A stretch of DNA of 27,186 bases from an uncultured Oscillospiraceae bacterium (GCA_934462925.1 CAKSIT010000024.1:1-27186), one strand, 5' to 3'. Positions 6,543 to 15,011 are shown, counted from the stretch's first letter. A program made the numbers and translations. The notes: generated from the letters alone by a model not told the origin.

Positions 6543-7490
6543 ATGAACGGAACAAAGATAAGGAGCAGCCTGCTTTTGCTGCTCACGGCGTTTATATGGG
6601 GTACGGCTTTCGTAACGCAGACCGAGAGCATGGAGCATATGGGCGTGCTTACGTTCTGCGCGGCGAGAAATCTGCTCGGCGCAGTCGTGCTGCTGCCCGT
6701 GATATTCATCACCCGCGGCAGGAAAAAGAAGCTGCCGCAGGACGGGCAGAAGCCCGCGGACAAGCGCACCATAATAACAGCGGGGCTGTGCTGCGGCGCG
6801 GCGCTCTGCGTGGCGAGCCTTTTGCAGCAGTACGGGCTTTCCATGACGACGGTAGGCAAGGGCGGGTTCATAACCGCGCTCTATATTATATTTACGCCGA
6901 TATTCGGCATTTTCATCGGCAAAAAGCCGCCTAAGATAATCATTGCGGGCGCGCTTCTCGCGGCGTTCGGTATGTACCTGCTGTGCATGAGCGGCGAGAA
7001 ATTCTCGCTCGGTTTGGGCGACCTGTTGGTGCTGCTGTGCGCGGCGGCGTTCGCGGTACATATCCTCGTCATAGACAAGTTTTCTTCGCAGGTGGACGGC
7101 GTGGTGCTGTCGTGCATACAGTTCTTCGTGTGCTTTGCAGTCTGCACTATAGGCGCGATTATCTTCGAGAAGCCCTCGTTCTCGCAGCTTACGGACGGCG
7201 CTGTGTCGATACTCTACGCGGGCGTGCTGTCAAGCGGCGTGGGCTACACGCTGCAAATAGTCGGGCAGAAGGGCTTAAACCCCACGGCGGCGGCGCTTAT
7301 CCTGTCGCTCGAGTCGGTTATAGCGGCTGTTTCGGGCGTGGCGGCGTACAAGCTGGGGATAGTAAGCACCGACCAGACCATGACAGGACGCCAGATAGTG
7401 GGGTGCGCGGTGGTGTTTGCGGCGGTAATACTCGTGCAGCTCCCGTGGGAGGATTTTGCTGCTAAAATAAGGAATAATCAGCAGAAGTAG
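6543..7490 (+). CDS. DMT-superfamily (EamA) transporter
   Basis: The protein has 315 residues, starting at ATG 6543 with only a weak, distant GGAG. Two EamA repeats give about ten membrane segments. The first repeat opens with LLLTAFIWGTAFVTQ, the Trp-Gly signature of drug/metabolite exporters; the second contains the loop and helix ILSLESVIAAVSG, where many members have Glu-Pro. Lys/Arg-rich loops (about 57-78) suit a cytoplasmic face. It lies 21 bases after the amino-acid transporter ATPase and may be co-transcribed. EamA proteins often export amino acids or metabolites, but the substrate here is unknown. Confidence 0.9.
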   Translation: MNGTKIRSSLLLLLTAFIWGTAFVTQTESMEHMGVLTFCAARNLLGAVVLLPVIFITRGRKKKLPQDGQKPADKRTIITAGLCCGAALCVASLLQQYGLSMTTVGKGGFITALYIIFTPIFGIFIGKKPPKIIIAGALLAAFGMYLLCMSGEKFSLGLGDLLVLLCAAAFAVHILVIDKFSSQVDGVVLSCIQFFVCFAVCTIGAIIFEKPSFSQLTDGAVSILYAGVLSSGVGYTLQIVGQKGLNPTAAALILSLESVIAAVSGVAAYKLGIVSTDQTMTGRQIVGCAVVFAAVILVQLPWEDFAAKIRNNQQK

Positions 7491-7495
7491 AGCGC

Positions 7496-7516
7496 GTGCG
7501 CCGTTGGCGTTTTCTA
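7496..7516 (+). terminator. Weak terminator after the EamA gene
   Basis: A short stem, CGCC/GGCG with a GTT loop, is followed by TTTTCT. The stem is only four or five bases, so the call is tentative. Confidence 0.35.
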
Positions 7517-7607
7517 CAAAACAACATTCGCTGCGCCGCAGGCAGGGCGTATTTTTCGGCAAGGTGCTGAAAAAACGCGTTTGCAGGAAAAAACAGGCGA
7601 AAAACGG

Positions 7608-7636
7608 TTGACAACAGAGCGGATATGTGCTAAATT
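7608..7636 (+). promoter_or_regulatory. Promoter of the FAD dehydrogenase-xpt operon
   Basis: TTGACA (7608-7613), 17 bases, TAAATT (7631-7636). The predicted start (about 7643) lies just before the leader hairpin at 7647-7685. Confidence 0.8.
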
Positions 7637-7646
7637 AAAATATGTT

Positions 7647-7685
7647 GGAGCAGTATGCCTGACACCAGAAACGTGTCGGCACTCC
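7647..7685 (+). promoter_or_regulatory. 5'-leader stem-loop
   Basis: The outer stem GGAG/CTCC encloses an asymmetric loop, then GCC plus GACAC pair with GTGTC plus GGC around a CAGAAAC loop. It would be the first structure of the mRNA. It does not match the purine, guanidine or PreQ1 riboswitch consensus as remembered. It may be an mRNA-stabilising hairpin or an undescribed element. Confidence 0.45.
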
Positions 7686-7712
7686 GAGCAAAATGAAAGG
7701 CAAAGATAGTTT

Positions 7713-9110
7713 ATGGCACAATATGATGTTATAATCGTCGGCGCAGGTCCTGCGGGTATATTTACCGCGCTTGAAATGCTGCGCCGCGGTTCTCAGAAGA
7801 AGATATTGATAATCGAAAAGGGCGTTTCCGTTGAGAGGAGAGCCTGCCCCAAGGCAAAGACGAAAGTCTGCATGAACTGCAAGCCCTACTGCCACATCAC
7901 AACGGGCTTCTCGGGCGCGGGCGCGTTTTCGGACGGTAAGCTGTCGCTCTCGTGCGAGGTAGGCGGCAGCCTCCCCGAGCTTATAGGCGAGCAGCTTGCG
8001 CAGGAAACCATCAACTATACCGACAAGATATACCTTGAGTTCGGCGCAGACCCCCACGTAGAGGGCGTGAGCGCTCCCGAAAAGATACGCGAGATACGCA
8101 AAAAGGCTATCAACGCGAACCTTAAGCTTGTCGACTGTCCCATACGCCACCTCGGCACGGAAATGGCGCAGCAGCTTTACCTGCGTATAGAAAAGCACCT
8201 GCTTGAAAACGGCGTTGACGTGATGTTCAACACCAAGTGCGAGGATATCATAATAGACGGCGACGCCTGCACGGGCGTTATCATCAGCAGCAACGACGGC
8301 TCAGACCGCCGCGAGCTGCACGCGCAGAACATTGTAATAGCAACCGGGCGCAAGGGCGCGGACTGGCTTGAAAAGACCTGCGAGAGCCACAGCATAGCGC
8401 ATCAGCCGGGTACTGTAGACATCGGCGTGCGCGTTGAGGTGAGAAACGAGGTAATGGAGGAGGTAAACGCCGTCCTCTACGAGTCCAAGCTTATAGGCTA
8501 CCCGCTGCCGTTCAAGAACAAGGTGCGCACGTTCTGCCAGAACCCGGGCGGCTTTGTAAGTCAGGAGAACTACGACAACAACCTTGCGGTAGTAAACGGG
8601 CATTCCTACAAGGACTTAAAGTCCGACAACACAAACCTTGCAATACTCTGCTCCCACAATTTCAGCGTGCCGTTCAACCAGCCTATAGAGTACGCGCAGA
8701 AAGTCGGCGAGCTTACGAATATGCTCGGCAACGGCCACATAATGGTGCAGCGCTTCGGCGATATCCTCGACGGCAAGCGCACATGGCCCAAGGAGCTTAA
8801 CTTCTCTAACGTAAAGCCCACGATACCCGACGCGGTAGCGGGCGATATCACAGCGGCAATGCCTTACAGAACGATGACGAACATCATCAACTTCATAAAG
8901 GCGGTGGATATGGTAGTGCCGGGCTTTGCAAGCCGCGAAACGCTGCTCTATTCGCCCGAGCTTAAGTTCTACAGCAACAAGATAAAGATGGACGAGCATT
9001 TCAATACCAACATCAGGGGACTTCATTGTCTGGGCGATTCCAGCGGCTGGACGAGAGGGCTTATGATGGCTTCGGTAATGGGCGTGCTTATGGGTAGAGA
9101 ACTAATCTGA
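7713..9110 (+). CDS. Uncharacterised FAD-dependent dehydrogenase (COG2509 type)
   Basis: The protein has 465 residues, starting at ATG 7713 behind GAAAGG. The N-terminal Rossmann motif VIIVGAGPAG (6-15) binds FAD, and IIEKG follows. Cys45, Cys53, Cys56 and Cys60 are closely spaced, with the GFSGAGAFSDGKLSLS segment right after; this cluster is characteristic of the family and could hold an iron-sulfur centre or redox thiols. A second FAD-contact motif, IVIATGRKG, lies near residue 210, and the C-terminus has GLHCLGDSSGWTRGLMMASVMG, the usual FAD-closing region. The protein is soluble with no signal peptide. The reaction is unknown in this family. xpt follows after 13 bases and probably shares its transcript, a link to purine metabolism that is only contextual. 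Confidence 0.88.
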   Translation: MAQYDVIIVGAGPAGIFTALEMLRRGSQKKILIIEKGVSVERRACPKAKTKVCMNCKPYCHITTGFSGAGAFSDGKLSLSCEVGGSLPELIGEQLAQETINYTDKIYLEFGADPHVEGVSAPEKIREIRKKAINANLKLVDCPIRHLGTEMAQQLYLRIEKHLLENGVDVMFNTKCEDIIIDGDACTGVIISSNDGSDRRELHAQNIVIATGRKGADWLEKTCESHSIAHQPGTVDIGVRVEVRNEVMEEVNAVLYESKLIGYPLPFKNKVRTFCQNPGGFVSQENYDNNLAVVNGHSYKDLKSDNTNLAILCSHNFSVPFNQPIEYAQKVGELTNMLGNGHIMVQRFGDILDGKRTWPKELNFSNVKPTIPDAVAGDITAAMPYRTMTNIINFIKAVDMVVPGFASRETLLYSPELKFYSNKIKMDEHFNTNIRGLHCLGDSSGWTRGLMMASVMGVLMGRELI

Positions 9111-9123
9111 GAGGTAACGTGCA

Positions 9124-9711
9124 ATGCAGCTTTTACAGGACAGGATAAACAGGGACGGCGTGGTAAAGGACGGCAACGTTCTTAAGGTGGACAGCTTCCT
9201 GAACCACCGGATGGATATAGAGCTTCTTAACGAAATGGGAAAGGAGTTCCGCAGGCTGTTCCCCGACAAGACGATAAACAAGATACTCACCATCGAGGCG
9301 TCGGGCATAGGCATAGCGTGCATTACGGCGCAGTATTTCGGCTGCCCTGTTGTTTTCGCAAAAAAAGCGCAGAGCATAAACATAGACGGCGAGGTGTACA
9401 GCACGCAGATAAAGAGCTACACCCACAACCGTCTGTACAACGTTATCGTTAAAAAGGCGTTCTTAACGCCGCAGGACAACATTCTTATAATAGACGATTT
9501 TCTCGCGAACGGCTGCGCGCTTCTCGGGCTTATAGACATAGTAAAGGAGAGCGGCGCGAAGATAGCGGGCGCGGGCATTGCTATCGAAAAGGGCTTCCAG
9601 TGCGGCGGAGAGCTTGTGCGCAGGCAGGGTATCCGCGTGGAGTCCCTCGCTATAGTTGACAGTATGTCCGTTGAGGGCGGCTGCGTATTCCGCAGCGAGG
9701 CGACGGTGTGA
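9124..9711 (+). CDS. xpt: Xanthine phosphoribosyltransferase
   Basis: The protein has 195 residues, starting at ATG 9124 behind GAGGTAACG. It makes XMP from xanthine and PRPP in purine salvage. It is close in length and sequence to Bacillus subtilis Xpt (194 residues): VLKVDSFLNHRMD (19-31), ILTIEASGIG, VVFAKKAQSI (the purine-side Lys region), and the PRPP-binding loop ILIIDDFLANG (about 120-130). In many Firmicutes xpt lies behind a guanine riboswitch; none was seen here, and the gene is instead second in an operon after the FAD dehydrogenase. The nucleoside ABC importer begins about 110 bases downstream, consistent with a purine uptake and salvage block. Confidence 0.95.
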   Translation: MQLLQDRINRDGVVKDGNVLKVDSFLNHRMDIELLNEMGKEFRRLFPDKTINKILTIEASGIGIACITAQYFGCPVVFAKKAQSINIDGEVYSTQIKSYTHNRLYNVIVKKAFLTPQDNILIIDDFLANGCALLGLIDIVKESGAKIAGAGIAIEKGFQCGGELVRRQGIRVESLAIVDSMSVEGGCVFRSEATV

Positions 9712-9730
9712 GCCGCGGCATTGCTTTTTG

Positions 9731-9744
9731 ACGGCGAGAGCCGT
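9731..9744 (+). other. Small hairpin between xpt and the BMP lipoprotein gene
   Basis: ACGGC, GAGA tetraloop, GCCGT, with the T-run before rather than after it. It is therefore not a terminator for the plus strand. No convincing promoter is visible in 9712-9824, so the importer genes may be read from 7608 or from an unrecognised promoter. Confidence 0.4.
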
Positions 9745-9824
9745 TGAACAGCGGGCGTGCGCAAAAGCGCGTCCGATATACATAGGTGCGGATAAACCGC
9801 AAGACAAACAGGGAGGAAAACAAC

Positions 9825-10991
9825 ATGAAGAAAAGAATCCTTGCTGCTGCGCTGGCAGCAGTATGCCTGCTCACAGGCTGCGCGGGCAAGACAAGCAGCG
9901 ATTCAGGCGCAAGCGACAGCTCCGCTGCGGACAACAGCTCCGTTGTTGAGAGCAACGCAGACACCGCCGAGGCGGGCGACAGCACTGTAGACACCTCTAA
10001 GGTAAAGGCAGGCTTCGTTTACATTGGTAAGATTACAGACGGCGGCTACACTCAGGCTCACGACCAGGGCAGACTCGCAATCGAGGCTATGGGCGTTGAG
10101 ACCGCTTACGTTGAGGACGTTCCCGAGACCGTTTCTGACTGCAACGACGCTATCAGAACCCTTATCGACGAGGGCTGCAACCTCATCTACACAAACTCTT
10201 TCGGCTTTATGGACTCCACCGTTGAGATGGCTGCCGAGTACCCCGACGTAAAGTTCGCGCACTGCTCCGGCTACAAGACCGCCGACAACCTTTCCACCTA
10301 CTTCGGTAAGGTATATCAGGCACGTTACCTCGCAGGTATCGTTGCAGGCATGAAGACTGAGAAGAACTACATCGGCTACGTTGCTGCAAAGGGCATTCCC
10401 GAGGTTATCCGCGGTATCAACGCGTTCACCCTTGGCGTTCAGTCCGTAAACCCCGACGCTACCGTTGAGGTTGTATTCACCGATACATGGTACGACCCCG
10501 CAGTAGAGAAGCAGGCAGCTCTCGAGCTTCTCAACAAGGGCGTTGACGTTATCGCACAGCATCAGGATACCACCGCTCCGCAGGTTGCCGCACAGGAAAA
10601 GGGCGCATACTGCATAGGCTACAACTTCGCAACTCCCGACGCTGCTCCCGAGGCTTACCTTACCGCAGCTTGCTTCAACTGGGCTACGTTCTACACCGAC
10701 GACTGCAAGAAAGCGCTCGACGGCACATGGACAAGCCGCTCTTACTGGGAGGGTCTTGCAGCTAACATGACGTTCCTTGACGACCTTTCCGCACTTTGCG
10801 CAGAGGGTACGCAGGAGAAGGTTGACGCTGCAAAGGCCGCTATCATCGACGGTTCTCTCGAGCCGTTCACAGGTCCTCTCTACGACCAGAACGGCGAGCT
10901 TAAGGTTGAGGACGGCGTAAGAATGACCGACGACGAAATCTGGAACATGGGTTGGTTCGTTAAAGGCGTTGTAGGCACTATCCCCGCATAA
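9825..10991 (+). CDS. BMP family nucleoside-binding lipoprotein
   Basis: The protein has 388 residues, starting at ATG 9825 behind GGGAGGAAAA; an in-frame ATG at 9786 lacks a ribosome site. Signal and lipobox LTGC place the lipid on Cys19; a Ser/Ala/Asp-rich linker follows (20-60). The mature domain is the Bmp/Med fold (PF02608): KAGFVYIGKITDGGYTQAHD, AIRTLIDEGCNLIYTNSFG, YPDVKFAHCSGY, and a C-terminal GMNGW-like region (DEIWNMGWFVKG). Proteins of this family bind purine nucleosides for ABC import in Firmicutes and spirochaetes. Codon use is strongly biased, as expected for an abundant binding protein, and hairpins at 11028-11093 separate it from the ATPase gene. Nucleoside specificity is inferred from the family and from xpt next door. 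Confidence 0.93.
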   Translation: MKKRILAAALAAVCLLTGCAGKTSSDSGASDSSAADNSSVVESNADTAEAGDSTVDTSKVKAGFVYIGKITDGGYTQAHDQGRLAIEAMGVETAYVEDVPETVSDCNDAIRTLIDEGCNLIYTNSFGFMDSTVEMAAEYPDVKFAHCSGYKTADNLSTYFGKVYQARYLAGIVAGMKTEKNYIGYVAAKGIPEVIRGINAFTLGVQSVNPDATVEVVFTDTWYDPAVEKQAALELLNKGVDVIAQHQDTTAPQVAAQEKGAYCIGYNFATPDAAPEAYLTAACFNWATFYTDDCKKALDGTWTSRSYWEGLAANMTFLDDLSALCAEGTQEKVDAAKAAIIDGSLEPFTGPLYDQNGELKVEDGVRMTDDEIWNMGWFVKGVVGTIPA

Positions 10992-11027
10992 GCAAGGCGC
11001 TTATTTAACCGTATTTATTAACAAGCA

Positions 11028-11069
11028 AGCAGCGCAGCCTGCCGCAGGGCGGACTGCTCTGTTTGTTTT
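11028..11069 (+). terminator. Attenuating hairpin after the BMP lipoprotein gene
   Basis: The outer stem AGCAG/CTGCT encloses CCTGC/GCAGG and is followed by a T-rich tail (TGTTTGTTTT). It probably causes partial termination so the binding protein outnumbers the membrane parts. Confidence 0.55.
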
Positions 11070-11075
11070 CCCGAG

Positions 11076-11093
11076 CGGCGCAGCCCTGCGCCG
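11076..11093 (+). terminator. Second intercistronic hairpin
   Basis: A seven-base stem, CGGCGCA/TGCGCCG with loop GCCC, ends in only TTTGAG, so it is more likely an mRNA 3'-end or processing structure than a full terminator. Confidence 0.4.
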
Positions 11094-11131
11094 TTTGAGA
11101 AAGCAAGCAGGAGCGCTTCAAGGAGGTAACG

Positions 11132-12652
11132 ATGTCTCAACCGTACATCAGGCTTAAGAATATCTGCAAGAGCTTCGGCTCAGTGCAGGCGAACAAGAAC
11201 GTTTCGATAGACGTTTCAAAGGGAGAGATACTGGCTCTACTCGGCGAGAACGGCTCGGGCAAAAGCACGCTCGTTAATATGCTGAGCGGCATTTACACGC
11301 CCGACAGCGGCGAGATAGAGGTAGACGGCAGGAACGTAGTGTTCCACTCGCCCAAGGACGCGATAAAGGCGGGCATAGGCATGATACACCAGCATTTTAA
11401 GCTGGTGGACGTGCTTACCGCGGCTGAAAACATCGTGATAGGGCAGGACAAGGGCGTTTTTACAAGCAAGCGCAGAATGAACGAGCGCATTAACGAGCTG
11501 TGCGAGCGCTACGGCATAAAGATAGACCCGCAGAAGAAGATATACGATATGTCCGTAAGCGAAAAGCAGTCCGTTGAGATACTTAAGATACTCTACCGCG
11601 GCGCGGACGTGCTGATACTCGACGAGCCGACCGCGGTGCTTACCCCGCAGGAGATAACGGCGCTTTTCGATATACTGCGCGGAATGAAAGAGCGCGGGTG
11701 CTGCATTATCATCATCACGCACAAAATGGCAGAGGTAATGGAGATATCCGACCGCGTTACGGTACTGCGCAAGGGCGAGTCCGTGGCAACCGTCGTTACG
11801 GCGCAGAGTACGCCGCAGCAGCTTACCGAGATGATGGTAGGCGGCGCGGTGTCGCTTGAAATAGAGCGCCCGAAAGAGAAGCTGAGCGAAAAGCCGCTGC
11901 TGTGCGTAAAGGAGCTTACAAAGCGCTCGTTCGACGGCGTAAAGCTGCTGAACGGCCTGTCGTTCGACCTTTACGGCGGCGAGATACTGGGCGTTGCGGG
12001 CATTGCGGGCAGCGGGCAGAAGGAGCTGTGCGAGATAATCGCTGGGCTTATGAAAGCCGACAGCGGCTCTGTAAGCTTCGACGGCGAGGAGATACTCGGG
12101 CTGTCGCCGCGCGCGATACTTAAGCACGGCATAAGCATGAGCTTTATTCCCGAGGACCGCTTGGGCATGGGCCTTGTCGCGGGAATGAGCGTTATGAACA
12201 ACGTTATACTTAAAAGCTACAACCGCAACCGCGGGCCGTTCCTTGACAGAAAGTTCGCGAAAACGCTCGCGGAGCAGATAGTAAAGGACTTCGACATCTC
12301 CACGCCCTCGGTAACGCACGAGGTTAAGAAGCTCTCGGGCGGCAACATACAAAAGGTGCTGCTCGGGCGCGAAATCTGGCTGTCGCCGAGGGTGCTTATC
12401 ACGGCGTACCCCGTGCGCGGTCTTGACATAGGCGCTTCCTACAACATCTACCACGTGCTTAACGAGCAGAAGAAAAAGGGCGTTGCGGTGCTGTTCATCG
12501 GCGAGGACCTCGACGTACTCAAGAGCATTTCCGACCGCCTTATGGTTATACACGACGGCGAAGCGGTGGATATCGTTGACCCTGAAAAGGTGACGAAAGA
12601 GGAAATAGGTCTTATGATGCTTGGGCATAAGCCGGGCGAGGAGGCAGTATGA
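11132..12652 (+). CDS. Nucleoside ABC transporter ATPase with two ABC domains (NupO/YufO-like)
   Basis: The protein has 506 residues, starting at ATG 11132 behind a perfect AAGGAGG. It is the double-ABC ATPase of a BMP-type importer. Domain 1 (about 5-240) has Walker A GENGSGKST (38-46), a degenerate signature MSVSEKQ (140-146, usually LSVGEQQ) and Walker B VLILDEPTAVLTP. Domain 2 (about 255-500) has a P-loop without the Lys-Ser pair (GIAGSGQKEL), signature LSGGNIQK (401-408) and VLITAYPVRGLDIGA. A catalytically weak second P-loop is normal for the RbsA/NupO class. The stop overlaps the next start as ATGA, so translation is coupled to the permease. Confidence 0.93.
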   Translation: MSQPYIRLKNICKSFGSVQANKNVSIDVSKGEILALLGENGSGKSTLVNMLSGIYTPDSGEIEVDGRNVVFHSPKDAIKAGIGMIHQHFKLVDVLTAAENIVIGQDKGVFTSKRRMNERINELCERYGIKIDPQKKIYDMSVSEKQSVEILKILYRGADVLILDEPTAVLTPQEITALFDILRGMKERGCCIIIITHKMAEVMEISDRVTVLRKGESVATVVTAQSTPQQLTEMMVGGAVSLEIERPKEKLSEKPLLCVKELTKRSFDGVKLLNGLSFDLYGGEILGVAGIAGSGQKELCEIIAGLMKADSGSVSFDGEEILGLSPRAILKHGISMSFIPEDRLGMGLVAGMSVMNNVILKSYNRNRGPFLDRKFAKTLAEQIVKDFDISTPSVTHEVKKLSGGNIQKVLLGREIWLSPRVLITAYPVRGLDIGASYNIYHVLNEQKKKGVAVLFIGEDLDVLKSISDRLMVIHDGEAVDIVDPEKVTKEEIGLMMLGHKPGEEAV

Positions 12653-13722
12653 GCATAGCTGACAGAGTTCATATAACAAAGCGCACCGGCACGTCAAAGG
12701 CAACGGAGCTTATCACGCGCATAATCGCGGTAGTGGCTGCAATAGCGGCTTCGGGACTGGTTATGCTTATAATGGGGTACAATCCCATTGAGATATTCGT
12801 GAAGATAATAAGCTCGACGTTCTCGAAGTACAGCCGCTTTGTTCTCACCATAAACAAGACGATACTGCTTACGACGCTCTCCCTCGGCATTTCCGCGGCG
12901 TTCCGCATGAAGTTCTGGAACATCGGCGCGGAGGGGCAGCTTTACATGGGCGCGTTCGGCGCGGCGCTTGTGGCGTTCGGCTTCCCCGAGCTGCACCCTG
13001 CTGTGCTGCTGCCGCTTATGGGGCTTGCGGGCTTTGCGTTCGGCGCGGCGTGGGCGGTGATACCCGCGCTTATCAAGGCGAAGTTCTCCACGAGCGAAAC
13101 GCTTGTTACGCTTATGATGAACTACATTGCCATAGCGTTCATCTCCTACCTTGAAACAGGCCCATGGAAAGACCCCGAGTCCCTTGGCGCGGCGAAGATA
13201 TCGCGCTTTTCGGACAACGCCATTCTCCCCGACGTGTTCGGCATACACGCAGGCTGGATAGTATGCTTAGCGCTTGTCGTTATAATGACGATATTGCTTA
13301 AATACACAAAGCTCGGCTATCAGATAGACGTCCTCGGCGAGAGCGAAACGACCGCGCGCTACGCGGGCATGAACACGCTTAAGATAATGCTCGCGGCGGT
13401 AGTGATATCGGGCGGACTTTGCGGCGTGGCGGGCTTTATGCAGGCCTCGGCGATAGAAAAGTCGATAACGCACCAGATGTCGGGCGGACTTGGCTTTACG
13501 GCGGTAATCACGGCGTGGCTCGCAAAGCTCAAGCCCCCTGTGATAGTGCTTGTGTCGTTTGCGTTCTCAATGCTGCTGCAAAGCGGTAAGTCGCTGCAGG
13601 TAATGGGCATACCCTCCTCCATAACGGAGATATTGCAGGGCGTTATCATCTTCTTTGTGCTTGGCAGCGAATTCTTTATAAACTACCGCATTTCGTTCCG
13701 CAAGAAGAAAGTGGAGGGCTGA
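12649..13722 (+). CDS. Nucleoside ABC transporter permease 1 (NupP/YufP-like)
   Basis: The protein has 357 residues, starting at ATG 12649 within the ATPase stop (ATGA). It is a multi-pass BPD_transp_2 permease: first hydrophobic segment about 23-43, then GYNPIEIF, which recurs in this subfamily. LGISAAFRMKFWNIGAEGQLYMGA is the conserved segment with Asn-x-Gly-x-Glu-Gly, and ALIKAKFSTSETLVTLMMNYIA is the expected coupling region. It pairs with the second permease, encoded five bases downstream of its stop, to form the channel for nucleosides. Confidence 0.93.
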   Translation: MSIADRVHITKRTGTSKATELITRIIAVVAAIAASGLVMLIMGYNPIEIFVKIISSTFSKYSRFVLTINKTILLTTLSLGISAAFRMKFWNIGAEGQLYMGAFGAALVAFGFPELHPAVLLPLMGLAGFAFGAAWAVIPALIKAKFSTSETLVTLMMNYIAIAFISYLETGPWKDPESLGAAKISRFSDNAILPDVFGIHAGWIVCLALVVIMTILLKYTKLGYQIDVLGESETTARYAGMNTLKIMLAAVVISGGLCGVAGFMQASAIEKSITHQMSGGLGFTAVITAWLAKLKPPVIVLVSFAFSMLLQSGKSLQVMGIPSSITEILQGVIIFFVLGSEFFINYRISFRKKKVEG

Positions 13723-13726
13723 AAAA

Positions 13727-14671
13727 ATGGGTGTATTGAATGAAATCTCGCTGTTTTTGCAGACTTCCGTGCAGATGGGTACGCATATCCTGTTTGCGAT
13801 AGTCGGCGGTATTATCTGCGAAAAGGTCGGCAACATGAACCTTGGTATCGAGGGCATGATGCTTATGGGCGCGGCTGTGGGCTACAAGGTGGCGTGCAGC
13901 ACGGCGAATCCGCTGCTTACGATACTTGCGGCGGGCGCTGCGGGGCTTGTCGGCGCGCTGATATACGCGTTCGTTACGGTAACGCTGCGCGGCAATCAGG
14001 TCGTTACGGGACTTGTGCTTACGATATTCGGCACTGGCGTTGCGGGGTTTATAGGCAAAGAGGTTTCCAGCCTGTCCATTCCCGCAGAAGTAATAAACGC
14101 GTTCAAGCCCTACGATATCCCTGTGCTGTGCGATATCCCGATAATAGGCAAGGCGCTGTTTTCGCAGGGAATATACGTACAGCTGGCGATAATCACGGCG
14201 ATACTCGCGTACATTTACATCAAAAAAACCCGCTTCGGGCTTAATATGCGCGCGGTGGGCGAAAACCCTGCGGCGGCGGACGCCTCGGGCATAAACGTAA
14301 CGCTCTACAAGTACGTTCACGTGCTGCTGGGCGGCTTCCTTTGCGGCGTGGGCGGCGCGTATCTCTCTACGGCGTTCCTTACAACATGGCAGGACAACGT
14401 AACTGCGGGCGCGGGCTGGATAGCCGTGGCGCTTGTAATATTCAGCACATGGAATCCGCTTAAGGCGATATTCGCGGCGTACCTTTTCGGTATGCTTAAG
14501 GGCCTTAACTTCAAGATGCAGGGCTGGGGCTTCACCGTTCCCTCGCAGATACTTGAAATGCTGCCGTATGTCGCTACTATCGTGGTGCTTATATTCATCA
14601 CCCTGCGCAAAAAGCGCGAGAATCAGCCGCCAAAGGCGCTTGGCGACCCGTATTTCAGGGAAGAAAGATAA
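13727..14671 (+). CDS. Nucleoside ABC transporter permease 2 (NupQ/YufQ-like)
   Basis: The protein has 314 residues, starting at ATG 13727 behind GGAGGGCTGA at the end of the preceding gene. It is a BPD_transp_2 permease with the N-terminal segment CEKVGNMNLGIEGMMLMGA (about 30-48), the family hallmark. TLRGNQVVTGLVLTIFGTG and a helix with FGLNMRAVGENPAAADASGI form the cytoplasmic coupling loop. It closes the four-gene importer operon. The stop is followed at once by a CCCCC/GGGGG terminator that is part of the repeat-rich spacer. Confidence 0.93.
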   Translation: MGVLNEISLFLQTSVQMGTHILFAIVGGIICEKVGNMNLGIEGMMLMGAAVGYKVACSTANPLLTILAAGAAGLVGALIYAFVTVTLRGNQVVTGLVLTIFGTGVAGFIGKEVSSLSIPAEVINAFKPYDIPVLCDIPIIGKALFSQGIYVQLAIITAILAYIYIKKTRFGLNMRAVGENPAAADASGINVTLYKYVHVLLGGFLCGVGGAYLSTAFLTTWQDNVTAGAGWIAVALVIFSTWNPLKAIFAAYLFGMLKGLNFKMQGWGFTVPSQILEMLPYVATIVVLIFITLRKKRENQPPKALGDPYFREER

Positions 14672-14685
14672 TCAGACCGTCGAAA

Positions 14686-14705
14686 AACCCCCATACGGGG
14701 GTTTT
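14686..14705 (+). terminator. Terminator of the nucleoside importer operon
   Basis: AACCCCC, ATAC loop, GGGGGTT, then TTCC. The same hairpin with the same flanks occurs at 18012-18030, so it belongs to a dispersed repeat that happens to serve as terminator. Confidence 0.7.
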
Positions 14706-14793
14706 CCGCCGAAACATCCTACGACATTGCGAAGCATTGCTTCGCAAGTCAGCACAATTCGCACAAAGTGCAAATTGTGCCGCTGCGCGCACG

Positions 14794-14882
14794 GCTGCGT
14801 AAGGCGAAGCCGTCGCGCTGCGTAAGGCGAAGCCGTCGCGCTGCGTAAGGCGAAGCCGTCGCGCTGCGTAAGCGTAGCGTCG
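14794..14882 (+). repeat. 23 bp tandem repeat, three full copies and a partial fourth
   Basis: Copies start at 14794, 14817, 14840 and 14863. Each carries the mini-hairpin GGC-GAA-GCC. The fourth copy diverges after GCTGCGTAAG. The units are GC-rich and non-coding. Confidence 0.92.
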
Positions 14883-14979
14883 CTCACACACTTGTGCGGA
14901 TAGAAGTGTTTTTTGCCTCGGCCAGGTCGACGCAGTCACCTTTAGCCCGAGGCAAAAAAGTCATTTCAATAGGCTTCAC

Positions 14980-15011
14980 TTGCCTCGGGCGTATGCTCGG
15001 GGCAATTTTTT
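14980..15011 (+). terminator. Strong rho-independent terminator upstream of galE
   Basis: An eleven-base stem, TTGCCTCGGGC/GCTCGGGGCAA with two G-T pairs and a GTAT loop, is followed by six T. It ends any transcription leaving the repeat region before the galE promoter. Confidence 0.88.

Larger units (their letters stand above)
14672..14966. repeat. Composite hairpin-rich dispersed repeat
   Basis: The start (CAGACCGTCGAAAAA) and the CCCCC/GGGGG hairpin with TTTTCCGCC match the start of the MITE-like element at 18002; the end, AGCCCGAGGCAAAAAAGT plus TTTCAAT, matches the interior of that element. Between them lie GCGAAGCA/TGCTTCGC, GCACAATT/AATTGTGC and the 23 bp tandem repeat. A long-range inverted pair, TTTTTTGCCTCGG/CCGAGGCAAAAAA, spans 14909-14960. 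No protein is encoded here. Confidence 0.65.

Noticed and set aside
9712..9824. Purine riboswitch before the nucleoside importer or xpt
   Set aside because: The conserved three-way-junction sequences are not present here or upstream of 7713.
14794..14882. Possible CRISPR array from the 23 bp repeats
   Set aside because: The units are directly adjacent with no spacers, so this is a simple tandem repeat.
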